Assembly: GCA_046728115.1 (NCBI GenBank)
Contig: JBKPDW010000046.1
Location: 1-22,486 of the forward strand
Length of the DNA stretch: 22,486 bases
Direction of reading: 5' to 3'
From: CAVSWN01 sp046728115
GTDB lineage: Bacteria > Acidobacteriota > Vicinamibacteria > Vicinamibacterales > CAVVIG01
Positions 6,935-13,185 of the stretch are shown piece after piece; position 1 is the first letter of the stretch, and each line of letters begins with the position of its first letter. The notes beneath the pieces were generated by a model. That model did no database searches. It had not been told where the DNA came from and saw only the letters and a list, made by a program, of their open reading frames with translations. The translations under genes and the position numbers were made by a program.

Positions 6935-8632
6935 GTGCGCCGCCGCGTCTCAGAATCTGTGGTTTCGTTCCTGTGGCTGTCGCTGACGGTTCTCGCGATC
7001 GCCGTCGTCGTGTCGCCGTGGGGCAACTATCCGATCAACGACGATTGGCAGTACGCGCGAATCGCAAAGCGTCTGGCCGAAACTGGTCGATTCGTCGTCG
7101 ATGTCGATGTCGCACCGTCACTGGTCGCCCAGATCTGGTTGTCGGCGCCGTTCGTGAAGCTGTTCGGCTTCAGTCACACGCTCCTTCGCGTCATGACGAT
7201 CGCGGTCGCGATCGTGCTGTTGTGGATCATCGATCGGATTCTGCAATGCGCGGGCGCGGCTCGAAGCATTCGCGTGCTGGCCCTGGCGCTCGTCGTGGCC
7301 AACCCGATTTTTCTTCACGTTGCCTTCTCGTACATGACGGAGCCGTACGGGTACATGTTGGCGTTCGCTGGTGCGATGGTCTGGCTGAAAGACCGCGCAC
7401 GACGCGACCGCACCGGCGCACCGTTCATCGGCTGGCGCGCGGCATTGATCGCCGCCACGCTCATCGGCGGCAGCTTCTGGATCCGTCAATTCTGCGCCGC
7501 CGTATTTCCTGCGCTCGCGGCCGCAAGCGTACTCCGGACCGCGATCGACGGCAGCCGGTCCACGCTTCGGCGCAGCGCGCCGGTTCTTGCCGCTGCAACA
7601 GCATGGTTCAGCGTCGTGGTAATGGCGTACTTTCTGTGGGCGAAGCTCTCGGGCAATTACCGTCCGGCGTTCGGAGGCCAGATCCGATCGCTCGTGCATT
7701 TCGATCGCGATCTGCTTGCGATTTCGGCTTTCGAACTCGCCACGTATCTGACGGCGTTCCTGTTTCCATTTCTGCTGCTCGAGCGCTGGCGAACGACGCG
7801 CTGGTCACGCTTCGCCGTCATCGCGGTCCTCCTCGCGATTTTCGTGTATGCGGCACGCATGCGGCAGCCGCAGCATGCGGCGTTTCATCACCACGTGCGC
7901 TTTCCCTTTGCTGCCAACGTCGTCCACGACACGGGCGTCGGCCCGATCACGCTGACCGGCACCTATTTCAACCCGTCGGCGCCGCGACCGCATTGGCCGC
8001 CTTCGACATGGTCCGTGATCCAATGGCTGATCGTCGGGGGACTGCTCGCCTGGGCGCGGCTTGCGCTGCGCAGTCCCGGCGAGCCCCGGTGTTCGAGCAT
8101 GGCCGCTGAAGTGCGCGATTTCGGTCTGCTGCTCGCGGCCGGCTCATTTCTCCTCTACACGCAGGCATTTCAGTGGCAGGCTCTCGATCGGTATTACCTG
8201 CCATGCGTGTTGGGTGCGGTCATCGGGCTGGGCGCTCGCGCCACGGCGCTGCCGGTTCCTGTGCAGCCATGGCCCATGCTCGCGGCGGCGCTGCCAATGG
8301 CGTGGTTCGCCGTAGCCGGCGTACACGATTATTTCCGTTGGAACGACGCTCGTTGGGCTGCAGTGGCGCTGGCCGCTGCCGACGGCGCGCGTCCCGAGCT
8401 GCTCGACGGGGGCTACGAGGTCAACGGCTGGCTGAATTACGACGCGACGATGGAGCATGTGCGTCCGGCGGGATGTCACGGCGAGTGCCGATGTCCTCCG
8501 GTCGCATTTTTCTGCACCGACGACTCGTATGCGATTTCGATGGGACTGCCGCCGGGACGAAGTCCGATTGCAGAGCTGCCGGTGTCGTGGTGGCTGGCCA
8601 ACGGACCGAACATCGTGGTCTCGCGTCGTTGA
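6935..8632 (+). CDS. Multi-pass membrane protein, GT-C/GT39-like glycosyltransferase family
   Basis: A polytopic membrane protein of about 565 residues with some ten hydrophobic segments. Right after the first membrane helix comes NYPINDDWQYARIAKRL; an acidic pair in the first external loop is the hallmark of GT-C enzymes (PMT/ArnT, GT39), which move a sugar from a polyprenyl-phosphate donor. The specific reaction is unknown. The soluble C-terminal tail holds a cysteine cluster (CHGECRC, then FFC eight residues on). Start choice is uncertain: a GTG at 6836 is in frame, but its extra 33 residues are polar and would leave only 35 bp to the divergent hydrolase gene. The GTG at 6935 gives VRRRVSESVV followed directly by TM1, so I prefer it. 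A GTG at 6959 is also possible. Confidence 0.72.
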   Translation: MRRRVSESVVSFLWLSLTVLAIAVVVSPWGNYPINDDWQYARIAKRLAETGRFVVDVDVAPSLVAQIWLSAPFVKLFGFSHTLLRVMTIAVAIVLLWIIDRILQCAGAARSIRVLALALVVANPIFLHVAFSYMTEPYGYMLAFAGAMVWLKDRARRDRTGAPFIGWRAALIAATLIGGSFWIRQFCAAVFPALAAASVLRTAIDGSRSTLRRSAPVLAAATAWFSVVVMAYFLWAKLSGNYRPAFGGQIRSLVHFDRDLLAISAFELATYLTAFLFPFLLLERWRTTRWSRFAVIAVLLAIFVYAARMRQPQHAAFHHHVRFPFAANVVHDTGVGPITLTGTYFNPSAPRPHWPPSTWSVIQWLIVGGLLAWARLALRSPGEPRCSSMAAEVRDFGLLLAAGSFLLYTQAFQWQALDRYYLPCVLGAVIGLGARATALPVPVQPWPMLAAALPMAWFAVAGVHDYFRWNDARWAAVALAAADGARPELLDGGYEVNGWLNYDATMEHVRPAGCHGECRCPPVAFFCTDDSYAISMGLPPGRSPIAELPVSWWLANGPNIVVSRR

Positions 8633-8677
8633 CCTCGTCAGAGGCCGCGGCGAAGTGAGCCGCGACTCGCCGCCGAT

Positions 8678-10342
8678 CTACTCCTCGTCGGGCAGCAGCG
8701 CTTCCGCGGCGCCGATGCGGAATGTCGCTGACGCGAACGGCACCCGCACGAATCCGTCGTTCAACTGCACGATCCGCTCGGAACCGGGCTGGAAGATATC
8801 CTTGATGACTTCGTGGCGCTCCTCGACCGTTCCGTCCGCGCGACGATACGTCGTGAAATACAGAAGATCGCGGTAGGCGACGCGTGGATTCGTGTTGCGG
8901 ATCGAGACCGTCCAGTCCGTGGACCCGCGGAAACCGACGCGGTAGCCGAGCGTGCTCGTGACGATGTCCTGCAGCGGATTGTAGGGCCTCGACGGATCCT
9001 GCAGCGACAGCGGACCGCCGTCGATCGCAAACGGCCGCCGATGCGCGAACATCTCGGGTTGCTTGAGACGGATCGCGTTGGCGACGGGCGCCCGGTTCTT
9101 GTACAGCGACTTCTCCGGAATCTGGGCCCACGCCAACCCCGCGTGAAATGCGATGCTGAGGATCAGGAGCACGGCTGCGACGCGTCTGGTACGCCCTGAA
9201 TCGACAAACGACCAGCAATACGCTGCGAAGGCGAACGCCACGGGCGCCAGCACGTAGAAGGCATGCGCCTGCGGCGGCTCGATCACGAACCAGTAGCTCG
9301 CATACACCAGCATGACGCAACCGACCACCAGGCACCGGATTGCCAGCCACGACCTGCTGCCATCGCGCTTCCTGAATAACTGCACCGCAAACCACAACGG
9401 CTGGATCGTGCCAGCGAGCCAGACGGCGGCTCCCAGCGGCGCCAGCCAGAGATGACGTTCGAAAAACGCCAGGCGCTTCGCTCCGTCCGTGCCGATGAAA
9501 CGGTTGACCTCGAGACTGACGAACGACAGCAAGCGAGCGAGCGTCGTCACGAGGATCCACGGGCTCACGAAATGGACGTGCAGATTGCGCAGCGTCCCGC
9601 CGCCGCCAGCGCTCAATCCGTATTTCAACCACGTCGGGACGAGCAGCGAACCAACAAGGGCGGCGCCGGCCACGAACGCGACGCCGTTCACCATCAGACG
9701 ACGGCCGCCAGCGCGGCGCCCGCTGATCCACGCTACGGCTGCCAGGGGCGCCAGTAGCGGCCACGACATGTGGATCTGCATCAGCCATGCAATGGCTGCA
9801 CCCATCATCGCGTGCGCCGTTGGTGGTGATACGACGTTGAGACGAAAGATCGGAATCGCCTCGAAGAAGCCGATGAAGAAGACCAGCGACGCCGGCAGGA
9901 CGTACGACGGGTTGATGACGTTGGTCGAAAATTGAATCGTCCACGGCGTCGTGAGCAACCAGCCCCAGATCAGCCATCGAGGCGATCGGGGAAACCGGAC
10001 CGACAAATACCACGCGAAGGCCGCAAGCGCGCCCGTCGACAACAGATTGAGCATCACGACCGGCGCTTCCGGTATCGGCACTGTCCGCAGCGGAAGGGCG
10101 ACCAGGATCGGCAGCAACGCGCCCGGGATCTCGCTCTCCGTCCACACCACGTCGGCGCCGAAGTAGGGCCACGCGCCGGTCGCATAGGCGCGCAGGCCCA
10201 GGAGGAACACCTGCGTTTGGTCTTCGAAAAAGAAGTCGCTCGACAATCCGAAGAAGAGCCGGAACGCGAATGCACTCGCCAGCGCCATCCACCACCACGT
10301 GCGCGCGGCACGCGGAGGTGCGGCCGATGGGACGTCGGTCAT
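8678..10342 (-). CDS. Multi-pass membrane protein, GT-C/GT39-like glycosyltransferase family
   Basis: A 554-residue polytopic membrane protein with about ten to eleven hydrophobic segments and a soluble C-terminal portion of about 130 residues. TM1 (WWWMALASAFAFRLFFGL) is followed by SSDFFFEDQTQVFLLG, where Glu-Asp takes the place of the catalytic acids in the first external loop of GT-C enzymes. It is not obviously a duplicate of the plus-strand neighbour (6935-8632), but has the same plan and converges on it with 45 bp between stops. Donor and acceptor are unknown; modification of a cell-surface glycan or protein is plausible. A TTG directly precedes the ATG at 10342; the ATG is preferred. 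A TACAAT hexamer at 10366-10371 on the minus strand is a candidate -10, without a clear -35. Confidence 0.72.
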   Translation of the reverse strand: MTDVPSAAPPRAARTWWWMALASAFAFRLFFGLSSDFFFEDQTQVFLLGLRAYATGAWPYFGADVVWTESEIPGALLPILVALPLRTVPIPEAPVVMLNLLSTGALAAFAWYLSVRFPRSPRWLIWGWLLTTPWTIQFSTNVINPSYVLPASLVFFIGFFEAIPIFRLNVVSPPTAHAMMGAAIAWLMQIHMSWPLLAPLAAVAWISGRRAGGRRLMVNGVAFVAGAALVGSLLVPTWLKYGLSAGGGGTLRNLHVHFVSPWILVTTLARLLSFVSLEVNRFIGTDGAKRLAFFERHLWLAPLGAAVWLAGTIQPLWFAVQLFRKRDGSRSWLAIRCLVVGCVMLVYASYWFVIEPPQAHAFYVLAPVAFAFAAYCWSFVDSGRTRRVAAVLLILSIAFHAGLAWAQIPEKSLYKNRAPVANAIRLKQPEMFAHRRPFAIDGGPLSLQDPSRPYNPLQDIVTSTLGYRVGFRGSTDWTVSIRNTNPRVAYRDLLYFTTYRRADGTVEERHEVIKDIFQPGSERIVQLNDGFVRVPFASATFRIGAAEALLPDEE

Positions 10343-10374
10343 CAAAGGCGGTTCACTGGCACCGCATTGTATCT

Positions 10375-10619
10375 ATGCTCACGGGAGGGTTGGCGCGCAG
10401 GGATCTCAGCGAGGCTTTCCGGTACTGTCTGCCGGACGAAAAGCTGAACGTGCCCGAGATGCGGCGTAACCGCCTCGAACGGAACGAATTGATGAGGTCT
10501 TTCTGCGCTCAAGCCCCGGCATTCCTTTCTGGAACATCACGAAAGCGCTCGCCGCCCAAGGGCAAACCGGAACCAACATCTACTATTCTGACGACTCGCG
10601 CTTGAACGAGAGCGGCTAA
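10375..10619 (+). pseudogene. Possible frameshifted gene relic, family not recognised
   Basis: Two adjoining frames look protein-like but neither makes an intact gene. From the ATG at 10375 one frame reads ARRDLSEAFRYCLPDEKLNV and onward to RRNRLERNEL near 10490. From about 10488 the frame one base back reads IDEVFLRSSPGIPFWNITKA and on to IYYSDDSRLNESG, with a stop at 10617-10619. The second frame is closed upstream by TAA at 10467 and has no start codon. Joined, they would make about 80 residues. I do not recognise the family. This could be chance in GC-rich DNA; the second part is the more convincing. Confidence 0.35.
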
Positions 10620-10654
10620 GCAGTTGTCGTGAAGACGCTGGAGTCGTTTCTGAG

Positions 10655-10759
10655 ATAATCTGGATGAAGCTCAGCCTCGCGCTGGCCGATACTACACATG
10701 ATGTGGAATAGACCGTGGCGGCCATTCGAAAGGCCATGGTCAAAGCAGGATCGCAGTAG
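10655..10759 (+). pseudogene. Possible C-terminal relic of a class V aminotransferase/cysteine desulfurase
   Basis: The frame from 10655 reads IIWMKLSLALADTTHDVE, a TAG stop (10709-10711), then TVAAIRKAMVKAGSQ and a second TAG. The layout R/K-L-S-L, about eight residues, T-x-x-D-V-E, one aromatic, then V-A-A-I-R-x-A matches the end of cysteine desulfurase-like class V enzymes. The internal TAG could derive from a Trp TGG by one change. No start or body of such a gene is intact upstream. The similarity is from memory and short, so confidence is modest. Confidence 0.35.
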
Positions 10760-10765
10760 GGCCGT

Positions 10766-11560
10766 ATGAAACCGAACGAACCGTCGTTTCTGAAACACCT
10801 TTCGGAGCCGTCTCTCAAACGCCCTGCGGGGCCGTCGTTTCCCGCCGATCCGCTCGTCGACCTGAGCAGGCCGGGCGTCATCGCGGCGCTGCTTGCCGCG
10901 ATCATCGGGATGGGGTTGGGCGGCTATAGCCTGTACACCATCAAGCCGGCGATGACAGTAAAGCTGCCGTCTTCTTCGTCCGGCGCGCCGGGCGAGACGG
11001 CACCATCAGGGACGACTGCAGAAAAACCGGCTGCTAACGGCACGAAAAAGGGGCTGGCTGCGTCAAACGGTGCAGTGGCGGGTAAATCCGCGAGGCGTAC
11101 ATCATCGCCAGCCGCCACGCCGACAGAAACGCCCGCGCCGGCCGTGCCGGCCCGCCCCCGCACGCGGCCTGCATCTGCGTCGAGAACGTCCACGGCTTCG
11201 ACGCCGCCTGCCGCCCCCGGCCCTGCGAGTCCACCGCAAATCAGCGAGCAAATCAACGTGGACGCGTCGATCTACAGCAGCCGCGACAAAGACGTGACGC
11301 CGCCGATTCCGATTCTCCCGCAGCGGCTCGGCGCGCTGCCGCCCGGCCTGCGACTCCAGGACAAGATGATGATCGAGGTCGTGCTGGACGAGGACGGCAA
11401 CGTCGAAAGCGCCAAGACGGTGGACCCACCGCAAAACCTCGGCGACGCTGTTGTCGTGACCATGAGTCTCAGCGCGGTGAAGTCGTGGCACTTTCGCCCC
11501 GCGCTGAAGGACGGACGACCAGTCAAGTATCGTCAACAGATCCCCGTCACGCTGCGCTGA
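10766..11560 (+). CDS. TonB C-terminal domain protein (energy-transducer-like)
   Basis: A 264-residue protein with TonB architecture: a cytoplasmic N-terminus of about 36 residues, one transmembrane helix (about 38-58, VIAALLAAIIGMGLGGYSLY), a long Pro/Ala/Ser/Thr-rich periplasmic linker (about 65-160), and a C-terminal TonB-C domain (about 190-264). The last domain shows MMIEVVLDEDGNVESAKTV and the typical close AVKSWHFRPALKDGRPV. TonB proteins pass proton-motive energy to outer-membrane receptors, but many proteins of this type in Acidobacteria-like genomes sit with M56/BlaI genes and have an unknown role. No ExbB/ExbD or receptor gene is near. The N-terminal PSFLKHLSEPSLKRPAGPSF has a repeated PSF/PSL pattern. 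The ATG at 10766 follows a gap with relic sequence. Confidence 0.82.
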   Translation: MKPNEPSFLKHLSEPSLKRPAGPSFPADPLVDLSRPGVIAALLAAIIGMGLGGYSLYTIKPAMTVKLPSSSSGAPGETAPSGTTAEKPAANGTKKGLAASNGAVAGKSARRTSSPAATPTETPAPAVPARPRTRPASASRTSTASTPPAAPGPASPPQISEQINVDASIYSSRDKDVTPPIPILPQRLGALPPGLRLQDKMMIEVVLDEDGNVESAKTVDPPQNLGDAVVVTMSLSAVKSWHFRPALKDGRPVKYRQQIPVTLR

Positions 11561-11633
11561 CGACGCTACTGCTGTGAGGGAATCGAACCGCGAGCCCGCC
11601 CGGCACGGGGCAGGTCCGGCTCCGATTCCGTCG

Positions 11634-11661
11634 TTGACAGGTGGCCGCGCCGCGCCATAGG
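11634..11661 (+). promoter_or_regulatory. Candidate promoter of the BlaI-M56 operon
   Basis: A perfect -35 TTGACA (11634-11639), a 16-bp spacer, and CATAGG (11656-11661) as a weak -10. Transcription would start within a few bases of the ATG at 11672, leaving almost no leader; indeed no Shine-Dalgarno is present. A BlaI-type repressor would be expected to bind here, but I see no clear dyad operator. Confidence 0.45.
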
Positions 11662-11671
11662 CTCAACCCAC

Positions 11672-12115
11672 ATGTCCAGGTCCTTTCTCTTCTGGGGTTT
11701 CAAATCGTCGCACGAGGTCCTGCACAACAGTCTTGGAGCCCTCGAGCGCAAGATCCTCTCTCACTGTTGGCAACGCAACGACTTGACGGTTCGCGACCTA
11801 TGCGGTCTTCTGAGCTCCGCGGTTGCGTACACGACAGTGATGACCACGATGGATCGGCTGTTCAAGAAGGGGCTGCTGTCGCGCCGCAAGATCGGGCGCG
11901 CGTTCTTGTACAGTCCGACCGCGACTCGCGAGGAGCTCGAGGGGGCCGTGGCGACGGAGTTGGTTTACAGCCTCCTCGACCGCGAGGGCGAGCCTCTGCC
12001 GATTCTGTCATCGCTCGTCGACGCGGTTTCGGAGCACGATCGAGCGCTGCTCGACGATCTGGAGCGGCTCGTTCGCGAAAAACGGCGCGCGCTCGAAGGG
12101 AATCCGGTCAAATGA
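11672..12115 (+). CDS. BlaI/MecI/CopY-type transcriptional repressor
   Basis: A 147-residue winged-helix repressor. After a polar start, LGALERKILSHCWQRNDLTV and RDLCGLLSSAVAYTTVMTTM form the helix-turn-helix, followed by the wing LFKKGLLSRRKIGRAFLYSP. The charged C-terminal half would be the dimer and cleavage region. In the BlaI/MecI paradigm the repressor is inactivated when a membrane M56 metalloprotease responds to a signal; that protease is encoded directly downstream with a 4-bp ATGA overlap. Targets are probably its own operon and perhaps nearby genes; no beta-lactamase is visible. Slightly longer than the usual 120-130 residues because of an N-terminal extension. Confidence 0.9.
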   Translation: MSRSFLFWGFKSSHEVLHNSLGALERKILSHCWQRNDLTVRDLCGLLSSAVAYTTVMTTMDRLFKKGLLSRRKIGRAFLYSPTATREELEGAVATELVYSLLDREGEPLPILSSLVDAVSEHDRALLDDLERLVREKRRALEGNPVK

Positions 12116-13086
12116 GGTCGCTGACCGTCTCGGGCTACGCGCTCCACGGGACGACGCTGGCGCTCGCCGCGTTCTTCATCGTCAACGTGCTGGTCAGTGC
12201 GGCTCTTGCCGTCGCCGCCACACGGCTGACCAGAAGATCGACGAGCACCTCGGCCAACGTCTGGTTCGCGCTGCGCTTGCTGCCGGCGGCGGCATCCGCG
12301 ACGTTTGTGCTCGGCCTGTTCCTGCCGTCGTACTGGATGTACGAACCGCTCGAGTCGGGCGAGGGATTCGACCTCACGCTGACGATATGTGCGGGGGCGG
12401 CGATCGCGATCCTCGCCCTCTCGTGCGCGCGAGGAGCGTCGGCCTGGGTCCACGCTGCACGTCGCACCCGCGCATGGATGCGGACTGCGCGGCCGCTGCA
12501 GTTGGACGGCGCCAGCGTACCCGCTTACGAGATCGCCGCAGAAGCGCCCGTCATGGCGATCGTTGGCATCCTGCGTTCGCGTCTGCTCGTCACGCGCGGG
12601 CTCGTGGCCGCGCTGACCCCCGAAGAGCTCAGCGCCAGTGTCGCGCACGAGATGTCGCACTCGCGCGGGCGCGATAATCTCAAGCGGCTCCTGATGCGAG
12701 CGGCGCCGGACGTTTTCAACGCAAGCGCCGCAGCAGGTGCGATCGAACAACTGTGGGCTGCGTCGGCGGAACATCGAGCGGACAATCTGGCAAGCGGCAT
12801 CGATCCGACGCGGCGATGTGCGCTTGCGTCGGCGCTGGTGAAGGTCGCGCGGTTGAGGCCTGCTCGTACGCCAATGGCGGAGCCGATCAGCACGCTCGTC
12901 GGCGGCGGCGACATCGCGTCGCGCGTGCACCGGCTGCTGGGCGAGCCGACCGAGACAGTGCCCTCCACCAATGCTGCGTCGTGGATCGCATCGGCCGCCG
13001 TGCTGGCCGCGACTGCCGTGCTGTATACGTCGGTAATCCGGGCCGTACACGAAATCACGGAAATCCTGGTCAGAGCTCTTCCGTAG
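12112..13086 (+). CDS. M56-family (BlaR1-like) membrane metalloprotease
   Basis: A 324-residue membrane protease. Hydrophobic helices lie at about 14-38, 46-68 and 84-106, and one near the C-terminus (about 287-305). The zinc site is His179-Glu180-x-x-His183 (SVAHEMSHSRGRD), with the third ligand probably Glu220 in SAEHRADNLA. M56 proteases such as BlaR1 and MecR1 sense a ligand and trigger loss of the partner repressor. Here there is no penicillin-binding sensor domain after the last helix, so beta-lactam sensing is not supported; the signal is unknown. The ATG overlaps the repressor stop as ATGA, so this start is preferred over the much longer open frame that runs back through the repressor gene. 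Next gene: the ADOP permease, 99 bp on. Confidence 0.87.
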   Translation: MRSLTVSGYALHGTTLALAAFFIVNVLVSAALAVAATRLTRRSTSTSANVWFALRLLPAAASATFVLGLFLPSYWMYEPLESGEGFDLTLTICAGAAIAILALSCARGASAWVHAARRTRAWMRTARPLQLDGASVPAYEIAAEAPVMAIVGILRSRLLVTRGLVAALTPEELSASVAHEMSHSRGRDNLKRLLMRAAPDVFNASAAAGAIEQLWAASAEHRADNLASGIDPTRRCALASALVKVARLRPARTPMAEPISTLVGGGDIASRVHRLLGEPTETVPSTNAASWIASAAVLAATAVLYTSVIRAVHEITEILVRALP

Positions 13087-13185
13087 CGCCCGCCAAAAAG
13101 CCTCTCGCTATGTTCGCGCACCGAGCCGCGAACCAATTGACGGCGCCATCCGCCCAGGTACACCATCATCCAGCAGCAGGCTCGC

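Noticed and set aside
8421..10298. Minus-strand 625-codon frame overlapping the second GT-C-like gene
   Set aside because: Arg/Ser/Ala-rich shadow; the other frame has coherent membrane helices and the acidic loop motif.
11641..12111. Upstream extension of the M56 frame through the repressor gene
   Set aside because: It is Arg-rich and shadows the BlaI helix-turn-helix gene; the ATGA overlap at 12112 marks the real start.
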